NCBI GenBank assembly: GCA_000750105.3
Contig: JPHH03000025.1
Span: forward strand, 248,001 to 312,000
Length of the DNA stretch: 64,000 nucleotides
Reading direction: 5' to 3'
DNA from: Tolypocladium sp. Sup5 PDA-1
Taxonomy: Eukaryota > Ascomycota > Sordariomycetes > Hypocreales > Ophiocordycipitaceae
In this document: positions 11,795 through 22,281 of the stretch, one piece after another
How the letters are laid out: each line of letters begins with the position of its first letter
How positions within the stretch are numbered: the first letter of the stretch is position 1
The notes under the pieces: generated by a model
What the model was told of the DNA's origin: nothing
The model's database searches: none
What the model saw: only the letters and a program-made list of their open reading frames with translations
Translations under genes and position numbers: made by a program

Positions 11795-13075
11795 TCAGCT
11801 GCTCTTCGGCTTCACCTCCCCCAGCTCGGGATACTCGGGCAGCGTCCACCTCTTCCGCCGCCCCGGCAGCACGCCCGCCACCGCCCCCAGCGCCCTATCG
11901 ATCTTCAGCCCCTGCACCAGCTGCATCGTCAGGCCCAGGAGCCACAGCACCGCGTGCAGCACCCGCACGCCCAGCGCCGTCTCCATGAAGAGCAGCCGCG
12001 GGAAGCCCGGCGGCAACTGCTGCACGTCCTCGACCAGCGGCCGCAGCACCTCGTCGTACGCCGCCAGCGCCCCCGGCAGGTCCCCCGGGTGCCGCGCCAC
12101 CTCGCCGGCGAGCACGTACGCCCCGATGAGCGCCAGGCTCGTGCCCATGCCCGTGAACGGCGACGGCGCGTAGCCCGCGTCGCCGAGGAGCACCACGCGG
12201 CCGCGCGACCAGTGCTTGCCCGTCACCTGGACGACCTCCTGCGCGTAGAAGTCGTCGGCCGCGCGCATCTCCTTGAGCAGCCGCGGCACCTTCCACCCGG
12301 CGTCCTGGAAGATGCGCGCGAAGAGCTCCTTTTGCGCGCCGCTGTCCTGCTTCAGCGCCGCGCGCAGCTCGTCGGCGTGCGACATGGTGAAGAGGTACGA
12401 CTGGCCGCTGTGCTGCGCGTGCCAGCGCGTCATGACCCAGCGGCGCTTGGGCAGGTGGCAGACGGTCGCGACGTTGCGCGTCTCGTCGGGCTGCCGGCCG
12501 ATGGTGTAGTAGCAGCTGAAGGCGCCGAGCGAGCGGTACGAGTCCTCGAGGCCGCCGCCGGCAAGCATCTTCTTCCGGATGCGCGAGCCCTGGCCGTCGG
12601 CGCCGATGAGCAGGTCGTACGACTCGACGCTGCCGTCCGACAGCGTGATCCTGACGCCGCGGCCGCTGTCCTCGTCGACAAAGTCGTCGACGGTCACACC
12701 AAACTTGTAAGTCACGGCGTGCTCCGTCGCCTCGAACAGCAGCCGGCACATGTCGCCGCGCATAATCTCGAACTCGCTCGACAGGCTCTGCCGCTGGCCC
12801 GACGGGGCCTTCTTGATGTACACGCCCGCCCGGCCGGCGCCGTCGATGAACTCGGTGCCGGCCTCGTCGACGCCGCGCCGTCGCACCTCGTCGAGGATGC
12901 CCATGTGCTCCGCGGCGTCGACGCCCTGCTCGCGGAGGTCGATCTGCTGCCCGTTGGCGCGCAGGCCCGGGAACCGCTCGACGATTGTGCACGCGTGACC
13001 CAAGCGCGCGAGCCAGAATGCGACGGCGGGGCCGGCGATGCCGCTGCCCGATATGAGGATGCGGAGAGGCGCCAT
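11795..13075 (-). CDS. PHBH-fold FAD-dependent monooxygenase, TetX-like, single exon
   Basis: An intronless 426-residue protein. It has all three class A flavoprotein monooxygenase motifs: GSGIAGPAVAFWLARLG (GxGxxG, FAD ADP part) at the N-terminus, DLLIGADGQGSRIRKKM (DG motif) near residue 155, and VVLLGDAGYAPSPFTGMG (GD motif) near residue 290. The remainder resembles the TetX/salicylate-hydroxylase-like group, which uses NAD(P)H and O2 to hydroxylate or degrade aromatic compounds. The substrate cannot be read from sequence. Lack of introns and very high third-position GC distinguish it from nearby genes and leave a long open frame on the other strand. A short C-terminal hydrophobic stretch may be membrane-associated. 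It lies at the edge of an accessory block with a Zn2Cys6 regulator. Confidence 0.88.
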   Translation of the reverse strand: MAPLRILISGSGIAGPAVAFWLARLGHACTIVERFPGLRANGQQIDLREQGVDAAEHMGILDEVRRRGVDEAGTEFIDGAGRAGVYIKKAPSGQRQSLSSEFEIMRGDMCRLLFEATEHAVTYKFGVTVDDFVDEDSGRGVRITLSDGSVESYDLLIGADGQGSRIRKKMLAGGGLEDSYRSLGAFSCYYTIGRQPDETRNVATVCHLPKRRWVMTRWHAQHSGQSYLFTMSHADELRAALKQDSGAQKELFARIFQDAGWKVPRLLKEMRAADDFYAQEVVQVTGKHWSRGRVVLLGDAGYAPSPFTGMGTSLALIGAYVLAGEVARHPGDLPGALAAYDEVLRPLVEDVQQLPPGFPRLLFMETALGVRVLHAVLWLLGLTMQLVQGLKIDRALGAVAGVLPGRRKRWTLPEYPELGEVKPKSS

Positions 13076-14262
13076 AGTTGTGCTGGTGGTTGATGGCGTT
13101 GAGGTGGTGTTTCGACTACGCAGCAGCCCTGGGAACTATTCGACTTGGCAGGCACTTAGCCGCGGTGATGCCTGGTGTCCAGAGTACGAGTCTGAGTCTG
13201 TTCCCAGCGTCGTCACCGCCGATTGAGGGAGCCCGGTTTCGCCTCCTTTTGTACGCGTGGTGATGACGCCTCGGGCCACGGGCAATTGGCTCGGTGATCG
13301 GGCGTCTCCATTGTCCGTCGTCGTTGCGATGCTACCTTTCTGCATATAAATCCGACCCTGATGCCCGTGCCGCCTAGATGCGGGCATATCACAACGGAGC
13401 TCCCTTGCAGAGTCGCAATTTTCGATTCACCGGAGTGAAACTCGCAACAAGCCGAGTTGGCTGCCATTCGATCGGCGTAGTCGTGTGAGACATGCAGATG
13501 CAATGCAACAGCCAGACGGGGGCGGCGGATGCGGCTGACTGTAGACTAGGCGTCAGCATTTATTCAAACACGGATGGGCACTATTATTACCTTCTCTACC
13601 CGTCCTGCGGAACAAACACGGAAGGAGACCGCTGAGTTTGAGATGCCGTTGTTCCTCTTCAGGTTCGCACTAGTCTCGCACCGCCCAGGTTGAGCCAACT
13701 CTGGCGCGTACGCCAGAACGGACACTGTTGACATTGAGAATCAGATTGTGTTCTAGGGGTTTTATTGCACAGCCGAGGACTGGCTCTGATGTACTAATAC
13801 CAGTCCATCCATAAACGTCAGCAATACCGACGTCATGAATGCAAAGGGTAGTCATTTCTTCCTTGATTTGAAGACGTCCATATATCCAACAGCCTGGGCT
13901 CCGGTAATCTCAGCTATACTCGAGATCAAGCGTCATTCTTCCTGTGCATGGAAGCACGGGCTATTAAGAAACTCCTGGGGCTCCGCGCCTCGGTCTTCAT
14001 CACGCGGCTGCATCGCTTGCACGCCTGTCACAATTCGTCCACCTTGTTCGTTTCTGCCATGTTTTTCTTATTCTCTGATCAGAGCGCCTCGTAATTGCCC
14101 AAACGCCGCTTCAGCCTTTGCAGTTGGTTGTCTCTAATATCGAGCCCAAAAATGTTGCTGATCCAAGCGTCAAGAGTATTCGCGTTCAAGAATGCGCCAT
14201 ACTAGGCCACTTGGTATCAAAATCGTCGTGTTTCGTCCTAATCCGCCGCCAGCGACGGAAAG
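13076..14262. other. Intergenic upstream of the FAD monooxygenase
   Basis: This 1.2 kb gap contains the monooxygenase promoter and the 3' end of the Zn2Cys6 gene. No supported gene is present. Confidence 0.55.
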
Positions 14263-16296
14263 CTATAGCTGCAGCCAAGTCTTCACCGTCCACTCGTCCA
14301 TGTTCCCAGTCGCTTCTACCGCCTTCTTCTTCAGTTCTTCTGTTTGGCGCAGTATCACCTTTCGGTGCGCTGCCTCCTGTTTCTCGGCTGGGCTCTGGAA
14401 TGAGCTAGGATCTGGTGGCACGGCTGCCCCGGCCGACTGGCCTGCCATGAGGTTGGCCATGTCCACCGGGACGCTATGAGGGTTGCTCTTCAGGCGATCT
14501 CGGAGAATGAGCATCGATGGCACCCGAACATTCAGCTGTGGCAGTTTGTGAGTATTTAGGTCGAGAAAAATGAAGATGTGTGGCTTAAATGAAAGGGAGA
14601 ATGGGGCCTCAAATTCATACCTGGGAGAGCATGTTCCCGTATCGGACACCGAGCTGGTTTCCGATGCACTTGAGCCGACCCTTGACCCATATACGCTGTG
14701 AATCACTCAAATAGTCCTGTCCTTGGATGCATGTCAAAGGCCAGAGTAGGAAGTACCCCGCGAGGCCCTTTTCCGCGTCGTCCTCGCCACACGCAAAGCC
14801 CGAGAGCTGAGCCCGCTCGCGTAGTTCCTTGTGCTTGGCGAACCAGCCTAGTTGGTATGGAACAGAGGCGATAATGTCCGCAATGGCCTCCACGCAGGTC
14901 CTTGCGGTGGCTGCGTAGCCTGGCGTTGTCCGGTAGTCGGCCGGCGAGATGATCCAAGCCGTGGCGCGAACCATTAGAGACGCCAGGACGATGCGCATAC
15001 ACCGCATCACATTCCATAGATTGACGACCCACAAGTCTTGATACATGTCGATACGCCCTGGGAACACCTCGGCCTTGGAGTAGTCGCATTTGGGATTATA
15101 GTCCTCCCAAGCAACAGCCTGCCAGCGGAAGGACTCGGGCAGTTCTTCCAACAACGTAACAATCTCCGCGTCAAGATTTTGGCAGTCGCGGATTGCATCC
15201 TTCATCAGCTGGGTATGCTCCGGCGTCCGACTGGTGGAGCCTAGTAAGTTGTTGACCTCGTTTTTGAGCATGCCCGTTCGGCTGCTAAGCTGCTGAAAGT
15301 GCGAGGAGTACTGGTTGCTGACAGGATCGTCAACCCACCAGTCCACGCCCAGCGTTGGTGCCTTCCCGGTACTAAGTGAGTGAATAATCTGTAAAACAGT
15401 CCATTAGTTGCGATGAAAGGCGAGGAGGAGGATCGAGGTCATCACCATTTGAGTTCGAACGGCGATAAACAGGTCCAGCCCAGTCTTCGATTTCAGCTGC
15501 GCGGGGCCTCTGGCCTTGACAAGCTGAACCGCGCCTTCGATGTGCGAGCTCCACGCGAGCATGCCCAGGCTTTTGGCTGAAATATTCTCAAAGAGGCCGA
15601 GGAGAAGGATGGCTGCCAGAGTGGCATCGTCCTTGACCATCTCGGGGTCCTTCAAGGCGGAAAATGTCGTGGCTAGAGCCTTGGTGTAACACCCCAAAGC
15701 CTGCTTGTCAAAGTCGTTCCCCGTGCCTACTCGGTTGTTGAGAGACGCCAATGCACAAGCATCGAAAGCGAGCTTGAAGTGCGGAACTAGCGGCCCCTTC
15801 CGCAGTAACGGGAGGAGAAACTCGAGGAAGCCCCGTGTAGTTGCCAGACCTTGGCGCGGGATGAGGACGTAATTGGCGATGAAATGGCATGATGCGAGAT
15901 CCTCGAGAGGCAGTTTCAGTAGAGCGGAGATGGTCTCATCGGCGGGAAGGGTTGATGATGAAGAAGCGGTGCCTTCTGAAGATGAGTCGGAGTTCTTTCT
16001 TGGTGCCACCTTGGGAGCCAGCGGCTTGTTGGATGCCCTGGCATTCTTGGCCATGCCTTGCGGTTCATTCTTGGTCGACGACTCTCCCACGTCCCTATAC
16101 CCAGGGCATTGCCTGCGGGCCCTTGCACATTGCTTGCATGCTGGCTTGGTCTCGTCACACTGAGAGGTACGGAGAGGATCAGCTTGGCGACCTTACGAAT
16201 ATCGCGTGATGTTGCATATATCTGGCCGACACGTACCTTGATTCTTCGGATCCTACACATCTGGCAGCCCTTTGAGGGCTTGCCGCCGTAAACCAT
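14263..16296 (-). CDS. Zn(2)-C6 binuclear cluster transcription factor
   Basis: Four exons, 16296-16237, 16159-15446, 15388-14621 and 14535-14263, encode 604 residues. The DNA-binding cluster is at residues about 11-40: exon 1 supplies CQMCRIRRIK, and exon 2 supplies CDETKPACKQCARARRQC, so the intron falls inside the zinc cluster as is common in this family. A basic S/T-rich linker and a fungal-specific regulatory domain follow (LPLEDLASCHFIANYVL, LLGLFENISAKSLGMLAWSS, WHH-like helical region). The C-terminus is charged and helical. Targets are unknown. It may control the nearby FAD monooxygenases, but only proximity supports that. The exon 2 donor is GTGATG, weaker than the others. Confidence 0.9.
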
Positions 16297-19012
16297 GGTG
16301 ACGGGCGATGAGCTCGGGTTCGTTGAAGTTCTATGAGGTAGAAACGGTGAAGGCGGTTGACTGGCGGCCGGTAAACACGAGAGGAGGGAAGGCCATCGGG
16401 GCGGACAGCTTCGCCGAACTCCTCACCCGCTGCCCCGGTCGTGGAGACGTCGTTACTTTCCGAGCTACAAATGCGATAGCCGCAAAACCCGACCAATTGG
16501 CTCCATGTCAAGTGACGGGAGGTCGTTGTAAAATGCCTGCTCCCAGAAGAACAGCGCCTGTGGGGCTCCAAGTCCTAGTCGAATGACTAGCCAAGCTAAT
16601 CCATTGCACCACCTCTTCAGCTGCCCAACGGCGTTGAGGGACGTCGGGGCAGAGACCCGGCAGTCGGCGTGGCTTGGCTTGGCCAGGACGAGACAAGCTA
16701 AGGTAGGCAGGCAAGGCAGGGTCGAGTGGAAAGGGAAACGCTTACGGGCTGCGAAGTTCGCGAGACCGCCATGATTGTGGAATCGATCTACACGGCTTTG
16801 ACCTCGAGCCGTGGCGCACGCATCCGGCTCGTTAGCTTCGCCGACGCGGATGGAGACGGCTCTTCGCAACCAATAACTTACGGCTGTGTATAGAGTACAC
16901 AGCAATTGCCGTGAGTGCTTTGTGAGTCCGACTCTGCTTTGTCAAATCAAACCTGGTCGGCTGTGCAAGGCCACGAGTGTCAATGTCAACCCGGCTCAGC
17001 CGCCTGTCAACCGGGGGATCGAACCCACTGCATCCACCGAGTCCGTTGGACGTGCACCACCACAGGTGACGAATCTGAGGATCGACCGGGAGTGGACAGG
17101 GGGTTCCACACGCTCCCCAAGTCCCCATTCTCCAGCAGGACGATGTTTCAACGAGTTGGCCGCCAGGCGTTCCGGGGCCATGTCCACGGGTCTATTCCCG
17201 GCAGGTCTGGCGCCATTTGTGACGCCGTCGAACGCTCAGACGTGGACTCCGTCTAGCGGCCTCGTGGACGAGGAGGGGCTTGGGGGATGCAGCCCACGCG
17301 GATGGCATCCCCGACCATGGGACGAGGACGAACGGCTGCAGCGATACCGATCTGAGCAGTTCGTTGAATCTTGGTTCAGGCCATGCGGGCTGCCCAACCA
17401 GGTTTAACTCGATGTTGCCCAACGACGACGGAGTCCGTTTATGTCGACGGAGCGCGAAGCATTGCATGCATCCCGGCCGCAATCTGCAAGAGACGAGTCA
17501 AGTTGTCCTTGCTTGGCAACCCGGTGATAGAAAGTTCACAGAGGCTAGCCCAACCTCAGTTAGAGAAGCGAAGAAACTGAAACTCCACGCGACAATGTTG
17601 TATCGCGTCGGTTGTGCACGGCGGCTTGGAGAAATCCAGGTCCTCTGCCACTGTAACCCGGTGCAGCAGCCAATGACGACGGCCGGTATCGCTGTCGGCA
17701 AGTTCCCAAGCCTAGGCAACCTTGTTGGGGAAGCTGAGGCGGTGGTGATCTCGTATGGGCGTGCGTCGAGACACTGCAGTTGACAGTGGTGCTGCCACTG
17801 GGGCTGGCGGGCTTCTGCTGAGATCCGGCCGCTCCGACTCCGGCGGCGGCACGGGCAAGTGCTCCCATCACCAGAACGCCGGAGACGACAGCTTTCGGGC
17901 GACACGTTCGATTATCGATTATCGATTACGGATTATCGAAACACCTCAGGTGTTATCCAGCCAGCCACGGCGTCGTCGAGTCGTCGCAGGATCCAACGTT
18001 GGAGTGGGGAAGCATAATTAATACTTGGGACATGTCTAACGGCAAGTCGGGAACAGCGGCAGCGGCTGTGTCAGGTCGCTCCTGCTTCGTGCGCACAGGC
18101 AGCAGCTTCAAAGCTTGGTTGTTCTCCGATCATGTGACCTGTTGCTGCCGCCTTTGCAATGTTGCAACATGCTCAATGCAAAATATGATCCCTGGAACTC
18201 CAGGCCGTGCGTTTGTGGTCATCCGTGCAAGGTACGTCCAGTGTTGCGGTGTGAGGCTGTGAGCTGTGAGCTGTGAGCTGTTGTGATATTCTTCAGCACT
18301 CTATTCGTAGTCTCTCGGCTCCAACTGCCCACCACTCAGAGGCTGCATATAATTTCCTTTTTGTGTTTCCCCCTTGTGAGCCACGCGTCTCTGCACATGT
18401 GCTGCGCGCCCTGCTAGGTATGTACTCGTACATATTTACCCCCCTGCAATGACATCCATGGGCCCATCACCGCGGCACGATCCGTCGACCAGGCCCGAGT
18501 GACATCCATTGCCGTACCTATGTTGTCGGATGGTGTTGGTGGGGCCCAAGACCCCTAGATACGAGTGCCCAGGCAAGCCAGGCAAGCCAGGTAAATTTAG
18601 TGCACTCGGAAGCAGCTCCCCGCCACTGCCAGCAGCCTCATAGCCGAGGTTCCCAGCCTGTGCTGCTGCCCAGCCGGAGTTTGATGCTCATTTTCCCTGA
18701 ACAACGGCAATTTACTTCAAGCTCTCGGGAGTGGTGCATTGCGTGAGAACTTAGCAATATGACAGACCGTGTGCGCCCATGCATAGAGTGAGTGTCTTCA
18801 GGCACAAGGGGAGATCGACGAGCTCCCAAAAAGAGTCCACTTTCAAACGTTCAAGGTTTGAAGCCGCAATGCACTTGGTGAATAGCAAGCTGCTTACTGG
18901 CATTTCAGGTGCTCTTACTTTCGTTGTTCAGTCATTCTGCCATTCAATCGTTCCACAGCCATGTCCAACACAATCGCGATGCCCTCATCCTCGCACCTCG
19001 CAACTTCATGTG
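16297..19012. other. 2.7 kb intergenic region in the accessory block
   Basis: Several open frames of 90-170 codons overlap on both strands at 16.4-17.9 kb, but none has a recognisable domain or plausible splice structure. At 17905-17940 there are overlapping CGATTAT repeats, and at 18256-18282 a short tandem repeat. The stretch probably includes the Zn2Cys6 promoter. Confidence 0.5.
18256..18282. repeat. Short tandem repeat, GCTGTGA units
   Basis: Three 7 bp units plus a partial fourth unit are present in non-coding sequence. Confidence 0.85.
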
Positions 19013-19595
19013 TTAGGGCAACACTTCCTTATTCTCCAGCAGATCCCACATCGGCTGCGGCAAGTCAAAGTCTCCCCGCAGAAAACGACCCTCGGTAGAC
19101 TTCCTTTCCACAAACCCCCTTGCCGTCGCCTCGATCTTGTCCCAGTCCAGGTCCGCCGTTCCAACAGCCCTGCCATCCTCAGCGATCCTGGCCAGCGCAC
19201 TGGCTACCCACGCCTGGGTGTCGAAGCTGGGGTCATCCTGGGCGATGGGGATGCTCTTCAGGATGCTCGAGAGGCGCCGCTTATCTTCAATCTTCGCAAT
19301 CAGGATGCGGACCAGCATGTTGTATGGTGTCCTCACGTTCGTCACCTGCCGCTCCGAATACGCCCATCCCTGGAGCGCAGTGTACGAGACGCGGTAGCGG
19401 AAGCCCGGAACAGGGTCCGCCCTTTCTGTCTTGGGTCCTGTAATCAGATCCCAGTGATATCTTTGAAACTGTCAACATGCATGTGCCGAGGAATCAATGG
19501 CGACGACCGACTCACGCTCTCTCCTTGTCACGCATAAACCCGTCTTCGTAGACGGCAACATACAGCCTTGGCTTGTTGTAACACGACAGGATCAT
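19013..19595 (-). CDS. Small fungal protein of unknown function, DUF6914-like (copy 2)
   Basis: Two exons, 19595-19516 and 19460-19013, encode 175 residues. The intron is 55 nt (GTGAGT donor, CAAAG acceptor). Exon 1 carries KPRLYVAVYEDG; exon 2 opens with YHWDLITGPKTERAD. The later region has NMLVRILIAKIEDKRRL and ends WDLLENKEVLP. Shared features with the gene at 1466-2166 are the LYV.VY start, YHW..GPKT, a central L.R...KI.D..RL segment, a WD....A..FV.RK segment and the WD+L.N.E ending. The intron lies at the same codon and phase in both, so they are true paralogues of an uncharacterised family. Function is unknown, and no membrane or signal segment is visible. Confidence 0.68.
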
Positions 19596-20049
19596 ACTGC
19601 GCCCTGATACTCCGTATAGAAGCGCCTGTTTCCAACCAGGTCTGACGGCAGCAGCTTTCTCGTCGCCCAACGGTTGCAAAATGTCGACTTCGAAGGGTCC
19701 AGCAAACGGCTAACAGGGCTTTTAAACTCCCCGCTCCTGTATGGTGAGGTGGTCAACTTTTTTCATTATGAGGTTGTGTAACATGACTGCACAGTTGATA
19801 GGCCGTGTTGATGCAGGAGACGTTTGGTCTCCGGCGGCTGTCATGGGGCCGCCTCAATGCGGCCAGAGCGTGGACTGGCTGGTGTCGTACGGGACAACGA
19901 CGAACGGCATCCCAGCGTAACCGTCGGATTAACAGCCTGCATAGCGCAGAGTCAAAACGTGCATTAAACGTGCTGCCTGCAAGAAAAAGCATTGTCGTAC
20001 ATCGAGTGACGAGTGTCACATGCTGCCACACTCAACTCGAGCCCACGAA
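19596..20049. other. Intergenic
   Basis: This 454 bp gap holds the promoter of the DUF6914-like copy and the 3' end of the next monooxygenase. Nothing else was seen. Confidence 0.55.
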
Positions 20050-21577
20050 TCAGTCTTCCTTTCCGAGTACTTTCTTGACCTCCTCGGCCACGTTGTAGGT
20101 AAAGGCAGTATTCATTTTCTTCACCATCACGCTGGGGAAGCATCCTACAAACGGTCAGCTTGCGTCCTCCGCATTCCGAGCGACGATTGAGGGCAGAGTG
20201 ACTTACCAAAAACCCACATAAAGGCGTACATCACATATTCTTCGACGACTCCCTTGTCGCGTTTCGAATTCTGCGTCCTTTGCGCATCCTTCAGGATCAT
20301 GGTGACACGCGGAAGGCGCAAGTCCATGTACTGCTTGGCTGCCGTCTTGATGACTTGCTTTTGGCTCATCATGTCCGTCTTGTGTTCCTGGTATGCCTTG
20401 CGCAAGTAGTGGCTGAGGAACAGCGAGAAGGCCTCGACATCCTCCAAGGCCTGTGATGACCCCTGCCCCGAGGTGGGCGGTAGAGCATGAGCTGCATCGC
20501 CGACAAGAACAACGCCGTCCCGCCCCCAAGTCGGCAGCGGCGGGACTGTCCACGTGGGATACATGTTGTCCACCTGCAGATGCTGCAGGACCTTTTGAAT
20601 CACAGGGTCCTTCCAGTTCTTGTGGCGTTCGCGGATTTGGCGCGCGACGGCGTCCCTGTCCAGCGTTCCCGGAGTTGGGCACTCATCGGCCGTGTAAGTC
20701 GACCACCAGGCAAGGCTGTCACCAGGCTCAGAGACGTGGTAAGGGGAGTCGCGATGAGGCGACGACTCTGTGCTTTCTGAAAAGAAATAGCCAAAGAAGC
20801 CATTGCCCCCGAACACAAAGTTCATCGAGCCCTTCTCAACGTGGTCTCTGACGTCTGCGGCGGGGATAAAGCCACCGACTCCTACGAGGCCCCTATTCTT
20901 GTTAGTCCTGCATATCTGCTGCTGAATGAGCAACAATGCAACACTCACTCGTAATGAGCCGGGAATGGGTCTTCTTTTGCCTCTGGGAATAAAGCTCGTT
21001 TGGCCGAGCTCCTCAGGCCATCAGCACCGATAACCAGATCCGCCTCGATCGATGGACTCCCGTCCATGAAGGTGACCACATTGCGACCGTCGGGTTTTGC
21101 GATGACCTGCCCAACTCGCTTGGTCACGATATCGCTATCCGGGATCCGGACACGCAGGCACCTCCATAGAGCATGACGGCTGCTGGAGACCATGTGCATG
21201 TTTCGTGGCTCGCTGTGGCTGGAAGATGGGTCCCCAGCAGGCTGAGCCCGGACCAGTACTGTCCCATTCTTGCTCTTCATGTTCATGGTTCCGATTGCAT
21301 ATCCGCCCCGGACGATGTCGCGGAGGAGGTCTTCATCCAGGCGCTTCAAGACGCTGAGGCCATTGGCGCCAACGCCTAGGCCTCCGCCGACGATGAGCGT
21401 CGAGGAATGGGTTGGGCCCTGCCCACGTTCCGAGAATGTGGTGTCCTTGTCCGTATCGTACGCTTCATAGATGGTGATGGAGTGGTCTTCGGCTGACAGC
21501 GGCTTGGGAAGATGCTTCTTCAACAGGAGGTAGGCGGTGCATCCAGAGATGCCCGCGCCGATGATGGCGATTTTCAT
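20050..21577 (-). CDS. PHBH-fold FAD-dependent monooxygenase (second copy, distinct subfamily)
   Basis: Three exons, 21577-20949, 20893-20217 and 20144-20050, encode 466 residues. The flavin motifs are MKIAIIGAGISGCTAYLLLK (GxGxxG), DLVIGADGLRSSAKR (DG) and VVLVGDAAHALPPTSGQG (GD). Its N-terminal region, with a disordered insert after the first strand, differs from the enzyme at 11795-13075, so the two are not recent duplicates. Family members hydroxylate aromatic or polyketide-type substrates using NAD(P)H and O2. The substrate is not inferable. An in-frame ATG at 21598 would add MTNASQI; the internal ATG gives the usual MKIAIIGAG start. All three introns/exons join with canonical GT-AG ends of 55-72 nt. 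Confidence 0.88.
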
Positions 21578-21598
21578 GATTTGGCTGGCGTTGGTCAC

Positions 21599-22281
21599 TG
21601 GGAGTGATGAATTGTTGGAGTGTGGATTGAGGAAGGGAGAGCATTGGAAGCTCTGAGTTGATGTCTTTATGCTTCTCGTCGAACTGTCTCAAGTGTCATT
21701 AATGCCAGTATCAGGATTGTCGTTGCCTGTCCAGGGCAGCACCTCGGAGTCCGGCACACATCAAAGTCCGGCACTTTAGCCTGGCGCATTTTCGGCCGCG
21801 AATATCTGCGCCGTTCATGATCTCCAACAACCGCGTCGTATCGAATCCGAGTCTCGCGCCTACGCAGCTCCTACGTATGCTCATCTCAAACAGGGCGTGT
21901 TAGTGGTGGTGGCCACTGGCAGCTGCGCGAATGGAAGACCTCCTTTTACCAACAAAGTGGGGCCGGGTCGACCCGGGCAAGCCGGGCTGGCACTATTGCG
22001 CACGTGACGGCGATTTTTCGTCAGGAGCTGGAAAACTGAAGCGTCGATGGCAAATGCAGCCATCATCGATCATTGCGTTGCCATTACGTCCCCGCCTCTG
22101 AGCCTCTCATTTTGACCGCCCAATTAATCCCTCCTTCATTTCTCTGTTTTGAGATTGCTATGCTCCCTGTTGCGCCCTGATGCGCGTGCCTAGTTGGTGA
22201 CCTCGCTCGCAACTTCGCAAGTCCGACCTCACCGAAGAGGCGCAATCCCTCCGCCGCCCGATCACCACAACAACCTTCAAG
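21599..22281. other. Divergent intergenic region; 22201-22281 is in frame with the next gene
   Basis: The gap lies between the second monooxygenase and the ketopantoate-reductase-like gene. The reading frame of the latter is open back to 22201, but that extension has no ATG. No good splice donor from an upstream ATG exon was found. Confidence 0.55.

Noticed and set aside
11696..13093. 465-codon open frame on the plus strand
   Set aside because: It lies exactly antisense to the TetX-like monooxygenase. Its composition is the R/H/A/P mix produced by reading GC-rich coding DNA backwards, with no domain.
16990..17080. tRNA-like sequence on the minus strand with GGTTCGATCC
   Set aside because: The B-box-like core and a weak acceptor pairing are present, but total length is about 65 nt and neither a D arm nor a 7-base anticodon loop can be drawn.
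16886..17783. Overlapping plus-strand frames of 173 and 167 codons
   Set aside because: No domain, no codon bias like the neighbours, and no splice structure; both are interleaved with frames on the other strand.
18779..19537. 252-codon plus-strand frame
   Set aside because: It is antisense to the second DUF6914-like gene, which has conserved motifs and a matching intron on the minus strand.
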